The notes below the pieces were generated by a model. It saw nothing but the letters and a program-made list of their open reading frames with translations. It did no database searches and was not told the DNA's origin. The position numbers and the translations under genes are program-made. Below are positions 49,938 through 58,578 of a stretch of 64,000 bases of DNA, one piece after another; within the stretch, counting starts at the first letter, position 1, and the number at the start of each line of letters is the position of its first letter. This stretch comes from Streptomyces rimosus subsp. rimosus. GTDB taxonomy: Bacteria > Actinomycetota > Actinomycetes > Streptomycetales > Streptomycetaceae. The DNA lies in contig NZ_JOCQ01000039.1 of NCBI RefSeq assembly GCF_000720725.1, forward strand, positions 4,761-68,760, given 5' to 3'.

Positions 49938-50381
49938 TCAGGCCCGGAGGAAGTCGTAGGACTTGACCTTGCCGTTGTGGTCCACGTTGACGGTTGCCGA
50001 CGACATCGCCGCGTCCATCGTGTACGTGGTCCGGCCCTGGTCACCGAAGTCGCTGGTGATCGGTCCGGGGTGGTTGGCGGAAAGCACGCCGACCGTCTCG
50101 CCGTCCGGGTCCTGGATGGTGGCGGTGCCCTTCTTGGCGTTCCACGTGAGGGTGTAGTGGTTGGCGATCTTCACCTTTTTGTCGTGGCCCTGGGCGGAGG
50201 CCGCCGCCGCGGGCTTGGCGGGGGCCGCGGAGTGCGCCGGGGCGGCGACCGCGGCCACGGCCGGTACGGCGACGGCGGCACTGGCCGCCGCGGCGACGAC
50301 CGCGGTGCGCAGGCCCGCGCGCTTGCCGGTGCGGGCGGCGGACACGGACGCGTCGCCTGTGCGATGGGCTGCGAAGAACAT
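49938..50381 (-). CDS. Small exported protein of unknown function
   Basis: A 147-residue protein with a long, Ala/Val-rich signal region (residues ~24-50, RTAVVAAAASAAVAVPAVAAVA) and an Ala/Pro spacer. The mature domain is about 75 residues (YTLTWNAKKGTATIQDPDGETVG, TTYTMDAAMSSATVNVDHNGKVKSYDF) with alternating beta-strands and no Cys. AAGGAG 5 nt upstream fixes the ATG at 50381. No family was recognised. It sits between two hairpins, so it is monocistronic. Confidence 0.75.
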   Translation of the reverse strand: MFFAAHRTGDASVSAARTGKRAGLRTAVVAAAASAAVAVPAVAAVAAPAHSAAPAKPAAAASAQGHDKKVKIANHYTLTWNAKKGTATIQDPDGETVGVLSANHPGPITSDFGDQGRTTYTMDAAMSSATVNVDHNGKVKSYDFLRA

Positions 50382-50690
50382 GCTGCTCCTTGTGCTCGTC
50401 GTGCTGTGCGATGTGCTGTGCGTTGCGCTGTACGTCGTGCTGCGTCCGGGCCGGGCCCGGACCTGGCGTGAGCCGCCCTCGCGGGCCCACACCGAAAACG
50501 CTAGGAAGCCCCTGTTGCCGCTTCCCGGCAGCCGTGTAACAGCCGCCACGCGGTCCCGCCAAAGGCCCGTTGCACACAGCGGACGCACAGGTCACACATA
50601 TCCCGCGCTTACGCACGCGAAGGGGCCGCGCCGTACGGTCGTACGACGCGGCCCCAGGAGGCAGTGCCGGGGTTGCTTCAGCTGTGCGGC
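50382..50690. other. Region upstream of the small exported-protein gene
   Basis: 309 nt containing the terminator of the downstream MFS gene (50622-50655) and the promoter of the exported-protein gene. On the minus strand a TAGCGT hexamer (near 50500-50505) is a likely -10 box. Confidence 0.4.
50622..50655 (-). terminator. Terminator after the MFS efflux gene
   Basis: GGGGCCGCGCCGTACG (50622-50637) pairs with 50640-50655 with one mismatch around a 2-nt loop, 36 nt after the MFS stop. Confidence 0.7.
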
Positions 50691-51902
50691 TCAGCCCACC
50701 CGGTCCGGCAGTTCCGCCGGCACCTCGTCCTCGCTGCTCGCGACGACGCGGGAGGAGGCGGCGCCGCGGTCCAGGAGTCCCGCGGTGACCGCGATCCCCA
50801 GGCCGACGACGGCCAGGACCGCGCCGACCAGCGCCGGGGAGGTCCAGCCCCAGCCCGCCGCGATGGCCACCCCGCCGACCCAGGCGCCGCCCGCGTTGGC
50901 CAGGTTGAACGCCGAGTGGTTGGAGGCGGAGGCCAGGGTCGGCGCGTGCCGGGCCTTCTGCATGACCAGCATCTGCAGCGGCGTGGTGGTCATGAAGCCG
51001 ACCGCGCCCAGGATGACGACGCAGATCAGGGCCGCCCACTTCACGTGCACCGCGAAGGTGAAGACGACGAGGGTCGCGGCGAGGGCCGCGAGCGCCCCGT
51101 ACAGCGTGGGCCGCAGCGCGCGGTCCGTCAGCGGGCCCGCGGCCAGCGCGCCCAGCGTCATGCCGGCGCCGAAGAGCGCCAGGACGAGCGGGACGGAGCC
51201 TTCGGCGAAGCCGGAGACCTCGGTCATCATCGAGGCGAGGTAGCTGTAGACGGCGAACACGCCGGCGAAGCCGAAGACCGCGGTGACCAGGCCGAGGACG
51301 ACCTGCCGGTTGCCCATGGCGCGCAGCTCGTGGGCCACGCCGCCGTGCTCCTCGTGCGGCATCTCCGGGACGAGCCGGGCCAGCGAGGCCATCGCGACCA
51401 GCCCGATGGCGGCCACCACCAGGAAGGTCGCGCGCCAGCCGAGGTGCTGGCCGAGCAGCGTCGCGGCGGGCACGCCGACGATGTTGGCGACGGTCAGTCC
51501 GAGGAACATGGTGGCCACGGCGCGGGCCTGCCGGCCTTCCTTGACCAGCCGGGCGGCGACGACCGCGCCGACGCCGAAGAACGCGCCGTGCGGCAGCCCG
51601 GCGAGCAGCCGGCCGGCGATCAGCAGGCCGAAGTTGGGCGCCAGGGCCGAGGCCAGGTTGCCGACCGTGAAGACGGCCATGAGCAGCAGGAGCATCCGCT
51701 TGCGTGGGACGCGCGCGCCGAGCGCGGTCAGCAGCGGGGCGCCGATGACGACGCCGAGGGCGTAGGCGGAGACGAGATAGCCGGCCGTGGGCACGGACGT
51801 ACCCAGGTCGCCCGCGACATTGGGCAGCAGGCCCATCATCACGAACTCGGTGGTGCCGATGCCGAAGGCGGAGACGGCCAGCGCGAGCAGCGCCAGGGGC
51901 AT
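50691..51902 (-). CDS. MFS efflux transporter (DHA1 family)
   Basis: A 403-residue, 12-helix transporter of the sugar-efflux/chloramphenicol-resistance-like DHA1 group. Signature: FGIGTTEFVMMGLLPNVA in helix 1, then GAPLLTALGARVPRKR (loop 2-3) and LAGLPHGAFFGVGA. The group exports drugs or sugars. AAAGG precedes the ATG. Its promoter carries two inverted repeats (51998-52017 and 52038-52060), so a dedicated regulator acts on it, but no regulator gene is adjacent. Confidence 0.88.
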   Translation of the reverse strand: MPLALLALAVSAFGIGTTEFVMMGLLPNVAGDLGTSVPTAGYLVSAYALGVVIGAPLLTALGARVPRKRMLLLLMAVFTVGNLASALAPNFGLLIAGRLLAGLPHGAFFGVGAVVAARLVKEGRQARAVATMFLGLTVANIVGVPAATLLGQHLGWRATFLVVAAIGLVAMASLARLVPEMPHEEHGGVAHELRAMGNRQVVLGLVTAVFGFAGVFAVYSYLASMMTEVSGFAEGSVPLVLALFGAGMTLGALAAGPLTDRALRPTLYGALAALAATLVVFTFAVHVKWAALICVVILGAVGFMTTTPLQMLVMQKARHAPTLASASNHSAFNLANAGGAWVGGVAIAAGWGWTSPALVGAVLAVVGLGIAVTAGLLDRGAASSRVVASSEDEVPAELPDRVG

Positions 51903-51997
51903 GAGAGACCTTTCGAAAACGGTGCGTACGGACCCCCCGGCGCGGTGGTGCGGTGAGCGGTGCGCAGGGGATCCGTACGACGGCGTGATGCTGGATG

Positions 51998-52060
51998 TCC
52001 GTAAGTTCTTCTACGGAACAAAGTCTCCCAGGCCATTCATTCCGACGGGAGAACGGAATG
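51998..52060. promoter_or_regulatory. Two palindromes in the MFS promoter
   Basis: TCCGTA (51998-52003) / TACGGA (52012-52017) and CATTCCG (52038-52044) / CGGAATG (52054-52060), in the region 100-160 nt before the MFS start. Both are perfect. They look like sites of one repressor with different spacers (8 and 9 nt). The regulator is not identified. Confidence 0.5.
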
Positions 52061-52171
52061 TTACGGATGAGGGGCGGGCGCCCGGGCCGGCCCACGGGAA
52101 CGGCCCCCGGCGGCGGGGCGAGAGCGCGCTCACCCGGCCGTCGGAGGCCGTCGGAAATCGTTGCGGCTTTG

Positions 52172-53194
52172 TCAGATCTTGACCGACGCCGCCAGCGGAA
52201 GGTGATCACTGCCGGTCCGGGGCAGCGTCCAGGAGGACACCGGGTCGATCCCCTTCATCATGATCTGGTCGATCCGCGCCATCGGGAAGCCGGCCGGGAA
52301 GGAGAACCCGAAGCCGTCGCCCGCCGCGCCCTGGGCCGAGCGCATCTGCGCGGTGACCGGGGCGAGGGAACGGTCGTTCATCGTGCCGTTGAGGTCACCC
52401 AGCAGGATGACCTGCTTGACGCGCTCCTTGGAGATCGCGTCGCCGAGGGCGGCCGCGCTGTTGTCGCGCTGGTTGGCGGTGAAGCCCGCGTTGAGCTTGA
52501 CCCGTACCGACGGCAGGTGCGCGACGTAGACGGCGACCTGCTTGCCGCCGGGCGCCTGGACGGTCGCGCGCAGCGCCCGGGTCCAGCCCATCTTGATGTT
52601 CACCGGCGCCGCGTCGGACAGCGGGTGCTTGCTCCACAGCCCGACCGTGTTCTGCACCGTGTGGTACGGATACGCCTTGGCCAGCCCTTCCTTGTACTTG
52701 GGCAGCGCGTCACCGGTCAGCTCCTCCAGGGCCACCACGTCCGCGCCGGACTTCACGATGTCCCGGGCCGTGCCGGCCGGGTCGGGGTTCTCGTCGCTGA
52801 CGTTGTGGGTGACGACGGTGAGGTTGCCGCCGGTGCCCTTCTTGTCCGTGACCTGCCCGCCGAAGAGGCCCACCCAGACGATGGCGGGCAGCAGCAGCGC
52901 GATGATCGCGGTCGCGGAGCGGCGCAGCACGGCGGCGATCAGCAGCACCGGGACGCCGATCATGCCGAGCCACGGCAGGAACGTCTCCAGCAGGCTGCCC
53001 AGGTTGCCCACCTCGTTGGGTACCTGCGCATGCAGCATCATCAGCAGCCCCAGCAGAACCGCCAGTACCGCGAGCACGATGCCCCGCCGCCACATGCCCT
53101 CCGGGCGCCACCAGTCACGCAGGCGCCGTGCCCGGGAGGCATTCCGCTCAGGGTCGTGGCCCCGCCCCGACTCCGTCATGTATGCCTGCGCCAT
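52172..53194 (-). CDS. Membrane-anchored endonuclease/exonuclease/phosphatase-family protein
   Basis: A 340-residue protein. Three hydrophobic segments near the N-terminus (~35-120) precede an EEP domain facing outside: VVTHNVSDENPD, VVALEELTGDAL, VILLGDLNGTMND (catalytic Asp-Asn) and GSDHLPLAASV (catalytic Asp-His). Members act on DNA, sphingomyelin or phosphoinositides; with membrane helices, a lipid phosphatase or secreted nuclease is likely. The ATG at 53194 (MAQAYMTESG) has GAGG 8 nt away and is preferred to the upstream open frame start. Confidence 0.85.
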   Translation of the reverse strand: MAQAYMTESGRGHDPERNASRARRLRDWWRPEGMWRRGIVLAVLAVLLGLLMMLHAQVPNEVGNLGSLLETFLPWLGMIGVPVLLIAAVLRRSATAIIALLLPAIVWVGLFGGQVTDKKGTGGNLTVVTHNVSDENPDPAGTARDIVKSGADVVALEELTGDALPKYKEGLAKAYPYHTVQNTVGLWSKHPLSDAAPVNIKMGWTRALRATVQAPGGKQVAVYVAHLPSVRVKLNAGFTANQRDNSAAALGDAISKERVKQVILLGDLNGTMNDRSLAPVTAQMRSAQGAAGDGFGFSFPAGFPMARIDQIMMKGIDPVSSWTLPRTGSDHLPLAASVKI

Positions 53195-53395
53195 GCCGCC
53201 GTCCTCACTGCCTTGCCTCGTGCGCCCCACCTGTGATCTCCGACCCTAGGCGATGGCTCGTAATGCGCTTTCTTACAAGTGATGACGGCAGGCTCGGGGC
53301 GTCGGGTTCCTGGTCACGGAGCCACGGCGGCGGCTGTGACAGAACGGGCATAGTCCCGTCATGGAGCGGTCAGGTACGGGCGGGGAACCGTACGG

Positions 53396-54067
53396 TCAGG
53401 CACGCGGCCGTACGCCGTACAGCACCGTGTCCACGATCTCCTCGGCCAGCCCCTCCGGCAGGTCCGCCCACTCATGGAGCAGGGCCCGGGACAGCACCGG
53501 GCCGACGAAGAGGTCGGCGAGCAGGTCGATGTCCCGGTCGGCCCGGATCTCCCCGCACGCCATGCCCCGGCGCAGCACGGACAGCAGCACCTCGCGGCGG
53601 GCCTGCACGACCGTCTCGTGGTACTCCCGCCAGAGCGCCGGCTGCGCCTTGACGTGCGTGACGATGGTGCGCAGCAGCGCCGAGTTGCGCTTGGCCAGGC
53701 CGCGGATGCGCAGGAACTCGATGATGTCCACGAGGTCGTCGCGCACGGACTCGCCGGCCGGCGGCGGGATGTCGGTGTCCAGCGAGCGCATCACGTCGAG
53801 CAGCAGCTCGCTCTTGCCGGGCCACCGCCGGTAGACGGTGGCCTTGCCGACGCCCGCCTCCCGGGCGATGCGCTCCATGGACAGCTCACCGATGGAGACC
53901 CCGTCCTCGATCATGCGCAGCACGGCCTCGATGATCGCGGTGTCGGCGGCGGCGTTGCGGGGACGGCCGCGGCGGGGGTCGGGGGCGGGGGCGTCCGTAC
54001 GTACGTGGGTGTCCGCCTGCGTACGCACCTCTGTCCCCGCCGCATCCGTGCCCGCCGTCCGGCTCAT
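53396..54067 (-). CDS. TetR-family regulator of the adjacent DHA2 efflux gene
   Basis: A 223-residue repressor. A basic N-terminal extension (~1-40, including RRGRPRNAA) precedes the HTH (~45-90: MERIAREAGVGKATVYRRWPGKSELLLDVM). The ligand domain follows. Its ATG overlaps the stop of the MFS gene (ATGA), so it is co-expressed with it. A perfect operator-like repeat lies upstream of the MFS gene at 55705-55746. Confidence 0.9.
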   Translation of the reverse strand: MSRTAGTDAAGTEVRTQADTHVRTDAPAPDPRRGRPRNAAADTAIIEAVLRMIEDGVSIGELSMERIAREAGVGKATVYRRWPGKSELLLDVMRSLDTDIPPPAGESVRDDLVDIIEFLRIRGLAKRNSALLRTIVTHVKAQPALWREYHETVVQARREVLLSVLRRGMACGEIRADRDIDLLADLFVGPVLSRALLHEWADLPEGLAEEIVDTVLYGVRPRA

Positions 54068-55683
54068 GACCGTGCTCCCGCCTTTTCCTGCTCCGCCCGG
54101 TCCGCACCGCGCGCACCCGCACCCATCCTGCCTGGCAGGAAGGCCCCGACCACCACCGCGCCGAGCACCGCGACACCGGCCGAGGCGAGCGCGGTGACGT
54201 GCATGGCGTGGATGAACGCGTCGTGCGCGTCCGTGATCAGCCGCTGTCCGGCCGGTCCGAGGTGCCGGGCGACGCCGAGCGTGGCCTCGATGGACTCGCC
54301 CGCCGCGTGCCGGGCGGCGTCCGGCAGGCCCGGTACGGAGTTCAGCGCGCCGTCGATGTCGTCGCGGTAGACGGTGGACAGCAGCGAGCCCAGTACGGCG
54401 ACCCCGAGCGTGCCGCCGACCTGCCGGAACGTGTTGTTGACGGCCGATCCGGAGCCCGCCTTCTCGCGCGGCAGGGACTGCATGATCGAGAGGGTGACCG
54501 GCGGCATGATGTGCGACGAGCCGGTGCCCTGGACGAAGAAGAGGACCTCCAGCACCCACATCGGGGTATCGGTGTCCAGCAGCAGGAAGCCGGCCATGCT
54601 GGCGGCGACCAACAGCATCCCGCCCGTGCAGACGGTGCGCGCGCCGAAGCGGTCGACGGCGTGCCGGGCCAGCGGCGAGAAGATCATCTGGGAGACGGCC
54701 AGCGGCAGGATCAGCAGGCCCGCCTGGAGCGGGGTGTAGCCGCGCACGCTCTGGACGTAGAAGACGATGAAGAACGTGACGCCCATCAGCGCGAAGAAGA
54801 CCAGTGTGATGGCGCCCACCGCGGCGGAGAAGGCCGGCTTGCGGAAGAGGTTGACGTCGATCGACGGGTGATCGATCCGCTTCTCGTACAGCACGAAGCC
54901 GACCAGGACGAGCAGACCGCCCAGGACCGTACCGAGCACCTGCGGATCGGTGAAGTCGGCGAGCTGGCCGCCCTTGATGATCCCGTAGACCAACAGCACC
55001 AGACCGACGACGGAGAGCAGCACGCCGACCGGGTCCAGCTTCCCGGGCCGCGGGTCCCTGGAGTCGGGCACCAGGAGGATCATCGCGACCAGCGCCACCA
55101 GCACGATCGGTACGTTCACGAGAAAGACCGAACCCCACCAGAAGTGGTCCAGCAGCAGACCGCCCGCGATCGGGCCGATCGCGATGGCCAGTCCCACGCC
55201 GCCCGCCCAGATGCCGATCGCCTTGGGCTGCTCGTCCCGCTCGAAGACGTTCATCAGGACGGCGAGGGTGGACGGCATCACGAAGGCGCCGCCCAGCCCC
55301 ATCACGGCCCGGAAGGCGATCAGCTGCCCCGGCGACCCGGAGACGGCCGCCAGCACCGAGCCGACGCCGAACACCGCCAGCCCGAAGAGCAGCACCTTCT
55401 TGCGGCCCAGCCGGTCACCGAGCAGTCCCGAGGTGAACAGCAGGCCCGCGAAGACGAGCGTGTACGAGTTGATCGCCCACTCCAGCTGGCTCTGCGTGGC
55501 GCCGAGGCCGGTGGGGGCCGGGGTGGCGATCGTCTTCATCGCCACGTTGAGGATGGAGTTGTCCAGCACCACGATCAGCAGGCTGAGCATGAGGACGGAC
55601 AGGATCACCCAGCGGCGGCGGTGGATGTGCTCGGGGACGTGCCGGGGCGCGGCGGATATACCGGCGGGTTCGGAGCTGGTCAT
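54064..55683 (-). CDS. MFS multidrug efflux transporter (DHA2, EmrB/QacA type)
   Basis: A 539-residue protein with 14 expected membrane helices. Signature: VVLDNSILNVAMKTI (helix 1 motif D), SGLLGDRLGRKKVLLFGLAVFG (motif A) and LMGLGGAFVMPSTLAVL (motif C). DHA2 pumps export drugs and dyes using the proton gradient. It is the first gene of a two-gene unit with its TetR regulator; the promoter region carries an 8+8 inverted repeat. Confidence 0.92.
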   Translation of the reverse strand: MTSSEPAGISAAPRHVPEHIHRRRWVILSVLMLSLLIVVLDNSILNVAMKTIATPAPTGLGATQSQLEWAINSYTLVFAGLLFTSGLLGDRLGRKKVLLFGLAVFGVGSVLAAVSGSPGQLIAFRAVMGLGGAFVMPSTLAVLMNVFERDEQPKAIGIWAGGVGLAIAIGPIAGGLLLDHFWWGSVFLVNVPIVLVALVAMILLVPDSRDPRPGKLDPVGVLLSVVGLVLLVYGIIKGGQLADFTDPQVLGTVLGGLLVLVGFVLYEKRIDHPSIDVNLFRKPAFSAAVGAITLVFFALMGVTFFIVFYVQSVRGYTPLQAGLLILPLAVSQMIFSPLARHAVDRFGARTVCTGGMLLVAASMAGFLLLDTDTPMWVLEVLFFVQGTGSSHIMPPVTLSIMQSLPREKAGSGSAVNNTFRQVGGTLGVAVLGSLLSTVYRDDIDGALNSVPGLPDAARHAAGESIEATLGVARHLGPAGQRLITDAHDAFIHAMHVTALASAGVAVLGAVVVGAFLPGRMGAGARGADRAEQEKAGARS

Positions 55684-55704
55684 GGGGTCAGCGTACGCCC
55701 ATTT

Positions 55705-55746
55705 CGATACGGGGCCGTTCCGTATCGGAGGGCACCATTCCGTATC
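55705..55746. promoter_or_regulatory. TetR operator candidate
   Basis: CGATACGG (55705-55712) / CCGTATCG (55720-55727) is a perfect 8-bp inverted repeat with a 7-nt spacer, 22 nt before the MFS start. A further TTCCGTATC occurs at 55738-55746, 20 bp from the first copy. The site likely binds the TetR protein encoded at 53396. Confidence 0.65.
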
Positions 55747-55898
55747 AGCGGGGCATGCGGGGGCGTGGCCGCCTCACAAGGCGCGGTCCGCCCCTCCTCC
55801 CCAGGCCCCTTCCACTCCCCCGGGGCCGCGTGCCAGCATGGAAGGGAGTCCGGAGACGCCGTCAGGGCGCTTCGAGATGACGAACAGGAGCCGTCACC

Positions 55899-56810
55899 AT
55901 GACGCAGCTTTCGCCTGCCCAGATTCCGGCCGCGGAGGGGACCACCGCGGCCGGCGGGGGCACAACCGGTAAGGCCGACAGCAGCAAGGCGCTGTACGGA
56001 GGAAAGAGCTCGCGGCGGGTGACCGTCCGCGACATCGCCGCCGCCAAGGAGCGCGGCGAGAAGTGGCCGATGCTCACCGCCTACGACGCGATGACCGCCT
56101 CCGTCTTCGACGAGGCCGGCATCCCGGTGCTGCTGGTCGGCGATTCGATGGGCAACTGCCACCTCGGATACGAGTCCACCGTGCCGGTCACGATGGACGA
56201 GATCACCATCCTGTCCGCGGCGGTCGTCCGCGGCACCAAGCGCGCACTGATCGTCGGCGACCTGCCCTTCGGCGCCTACCAGGAGAGCCCGGTCCAGGCG
56301 CTGCGCAACGCCACCCGCCTGGTCAAGGAGGCCGGCGTCGGCGCGGTCAAGCTGGAGGGCGGCGAGCGCTCCGCCCACCAGGTCGAGCTGCTGGTCTCGG
56401 CCGGCATTCCGGTCATGGCCCACGTCGGCCTGACACCGCAGTCCGTCAACGCGTACGGGGGCTACCCGGTGCAGGGCCGCGGCGAGGAAGCGGCCCAGCA
56501 GCTGCTGCGCGACGCGAAGGCCGTGCAGGACGCGGGCGCCTTCGCCGTCGTCCTGGAGGCCGTACCGGCCGAACTGGCCGCCGAGGTCACCCGCTCGCTG
56601 CACATCCCCACGGTCGGCATCGGCGCGGGCATCGGCTGTGACGCGCAGGTCCTGGTGTGGACCGACATGGCGGGCCTGACCGGCGGGCACGTCCCGCGCT
56701 TCGTGAAGCAGTACGCGAACGTGCGCGAGGTGCTGGGCACCGCGGCCAAGGACTTCGCCGAGGAGGTCGTCGGCGGCACGTTCCCGGCGAAGGAGCACAG
56801 CTTCCGCTGA
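55899..56810 (+). CDS. panB: 3-methyl-2-oxobutanoate hydroxymethyltransferase
   Basis: A 303-residue enzyme of pantothenate synthesis: it transfers a hydroxymethyl group to ketoisovalerate. Conserved segments: MLTAYDAMTASVFDEAG, VLLVGDSMGNCHLGY (metal Asp), PFGAYQESPVQALRNATRL, VKLEGGE, VMAHVGLTPQSVNAYGGYPVQGR and EAVPAEL. The ~35-residue N-terminal tail (Thr/Gly/Ala-rich) is an extension beyond the E. coli enzyme, common in actinomycetes. AGGAG upstream fixes the ATG. Confidence 0.95.
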   Translation: MTQLSPAQIPAAEGTTAAGGGTTGKADSSKALYGGKSSRRVTVRDIAAAKERGEKWPMLTAYDAMTASVFDEAGIPVLLVGDSMGNCHLGYESTVPVTMDEITILSAAVVRGTKRALIVGDLPFGAYQESPVQALRNATRLVKEAGVGAVKLEGGERSAHQVELLVSAGIPVMAHVGLTPQSVNAYGGYPVQGRGEEAAQQLLRDAKAVQDAGAFAVVLEAVPAELAAEVTRSLHIPTVGIGAGIGCDAQVLVWTDMAGLTGGHVPRFVKQYANVREVLGTAAKDFAEEVVGGTFPAKEHSFR

Positions 56811-56848
56811 TGCCCTGCCAGGGAGCGCGGCTTCCGTCGATGTGAACG

Positions 56849-56891
56849 AAGGCCGGGCGGGCGCCCTCGGAGAAGTCGCCCGCCCGGCCTT
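56849..56891. terminator. Bidirectional terminator between panB and azlD
   Basis: A perfect 15-bp stem (56849-56863 with 56877-56891) with a 13-nt loop, lying between convergent panB and azlD. A short T run follows on the plus strand. Confidence 0.8.
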
Positions 56892-56900
56892 TCGCCGCGC

Positions 56901-57230
56901 TCAGTGCGCGAAGACCGTACTGGCCAGGATCACGTGCACGGCCGTGCCGCCGAGAATGCTCAACAGCGCGTTGCGGCGCCACAGATGCAGTCCGACGGTG
57001 ACGGCCAGGGCCACCAGCGGGGCCAGGCTGCGCTTTTCGGTGAGGGAAAGGTCGCGCAGGCAGTAGGCGAGCAGGATCACCATGACGCCGGCGGGCATGC
57101 GGGCACTGAGGTACCGGACGGTACGGCTGGCCCGCAGGGGTGTGAGGGCGGCGAAGGGCAGGGCGCGCAGGCCCCAGGTGACCGCGGTGGTGACGAGGAC
57201 GGCGGCGACGGCATAGCGCGGATCAGGCAT
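56901..57230 (-). CDS. azlD: AzlD-family branched-chain amino acid exporter subunit
   Basis: A 109-residue protein with four membrane helices, the usual small partner of AzlC (YAVAAVLVTTAVTWGLRALPF; MVILLAYCLRDLS; AVTVGLHLWRRNALLSILGGTAVHVIL). Its ATG lies inside the last 8 nt of azlC. With AzlC it should export branched-chain amino acids or their analogues. Confidence 0.88.
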   Translation of the reverse strand: MPDPRYAVAAVLVTTAVTWGLRALPFAALTPLRASRTVRYLSARMPAGVMVILLAYCLRDLSLTEKRSLAPLVALAVTVGLHLWRRNALLSILGGTAVHVILASTVFAH

Positions 57231-57972
57231 GGCTCGGCCTCTTGCCGGTGGTGAGCTGACGGGCCAGGAGGGCGGCGGCGAACAGGCCGAAGGCGGCCAG
57301 GAGCATCTCGCCGGGGAAGAGGACCCGGGCACCGAGGGCGCTGAGCAGAGCGAGCACAGGAGTGGGCAGATCGCCGCGCAGTTCCCGGACGGCATCCAGC
57401 GCGAGAACGGCGAACAAGGCGGTGAGGGCGAAGTCCAGGCCGGTGACGTTCCCCGGGATGAGGGAGCCGAGCAGGGCCCCGGCGATCGCGCTGCCCGCCC
57501 AGGACAGATGCAGCAGGAACTGCATCCACAGGATGCGGCGGCCGGGCCAGGAGCGGGCCTGTTCGCGGGTGGCCAGCACATACGCCTCGTCGCACAGCGC
57601 GAAGGTGGCGTACGTCTTGCCGAGGCGGCCGGATATGCGGTGCACGGGGAAGGACAGCGCGTAGAAGACGTGCCGGACGTTCACCATGAACGAGGACAGC
57701 GCGATCGCCGCCAGCGGGGCCGCGGCGGTCACCAGGCCGATGAGCAGGAACTCGAACGATCCGCCGAAGGCGAGCGCCGCGGACAGCCCCGCCCACCACC
57801 AGTCCAGCCCCGACTGCGTCACCAGCGCCCCGAAGGCGAGGCCGAGCGGAACGAATCCCAGAACGGCGCCGGCGGATTCCCTGAACGCCGCGGGCGCCTC
57901 GGAACGTCCTGCGGACGCGGGGACAGGTACGGGCCGAGTGCGGCCCCCGGTGACGGCAGGGCTTGTTTCCAT
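57223..57972 (-). CDS. azlC: AzlC-family branched-chain amino acid exporter subunit
   Basis: A 249-residue membrane protein with the AzlC/LIV-E motif FRESAGAVLGFVPLGLAFG, SFMVNVRHVFYALSFPVHR and FALCDEAYVLATREQ. The Asp/Glu in the last motif is conserved in the family. It is the first gene of azlCD and is divergent from an Lrp/AsnC regulator, the usual arrangement for amino-acid-responsive control. Confidence 0.9.
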   Translation of the reverse strand: METSPAVTGGRTRPVPVPASAGRSEAPAAFRESAGAVLGFVPLGLAFGALVTQSGLDWWWAGLSAALAFGGSFEFLLIGLVTAAAPLAAIALSSFMVNVRHVFYALSFPVHRISGRLGKTYATFALCDEAYVLATREQARSWPGRRILWMQFLLHLSWAGSAIAGALLGSLIPGNVTGLDFALTALFAVLALDAVRELRGDLPTPVLALLSALGARVLFPGEMLLAAFGLFAAALLARQLTTGKRPSHA

Positions 57973-58034
57973 GGCGAAATCTTAAAAAGAATCGCGGCTT
58001 ATTTGGTTTCCTTCTTCAGCTCTACAATGACTCC

Positions 58035-58493
58035 GTGCGCAACGAAATTACCCTCGACGCGGTGGACCGGGAAATTCTGTTCCAGCTCGGCCGGGACGGG
58101 CGGCTGACCAACGTCGAGCTGGCCAGGCGCGTCGGTCTGACCCCGCCGCCCTGCCTGCGCCGGGTCAAGCGGCTGGAGGAAGCCGGCGTCATCGCCGGAT
58201 ACCGGGCCGTCGTCGATCCCGAGGCGGTGGGCCGCGGCCTGGAAGTCCTCGTCGCCGTGGAGATATACGCCCAGGACCGCAAGAGCTTCGAGGAGTTCGA
58301 GGCCACCGTCGCCTCCTACGAGGAGGTCATCGAGTTCCGCCGTATGTACGGGCGCCCCGACTATTTCCTCCGCGTCGCCGTGGCCGACCATGCCGCCTAC
58401 GAAGGCTTCCTCACCCGCAAGCTCAGCTGCCTGCCCGCGGTCCTCCGCCTCGAATCGCATATGACCATGAAGGAGATCAGCACCGACCGGTGA
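58035..58493 (+). CDS. Lrp/AsnC-family regulator of azlCD
   Basis: A 152-residue regulator with an N-terminal HTH (LDAVDREILFQLGRDGRLTNVELARRVGLTPPPCLRRVKRL, cited in part) and an RAM domain (VLVAVEIYAQDRKSFEEFE, GRPDYFLRVAVADHAAYEGF). The frame is open from 57963, but GTG at 58035 is chosen: TACAAT at 58023-58028 is a -10 box 6 nt upstream, and the family starts here. The transcript would then be leaderless. It is divergent from azlC and probably senses leucine or another amino acid. Confidence 0.85.
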   Translation: MRNEITLDAVDREILFQLGRDGRLTNVELARRVGLTPPPCLRRVKRLEEAGVIAGYRAVVDPEAVGRGLEVLVAVEIYAQDRKSFEEFEATVASYEEVIEFRRMYGRPDYFLRVAVADHAAYEGFLTRKLSCLPAVLRLESHMTMKEISTDR

Positions 58494-58578
58494 GGCGCGC
58501 CGTCTGCCGCCGACGGCCTGACCTGGGCTGTCGGTCCGCTGTCGGTCGTTTGTCAGTGGGGGCTGTCATCGTGTGGGC

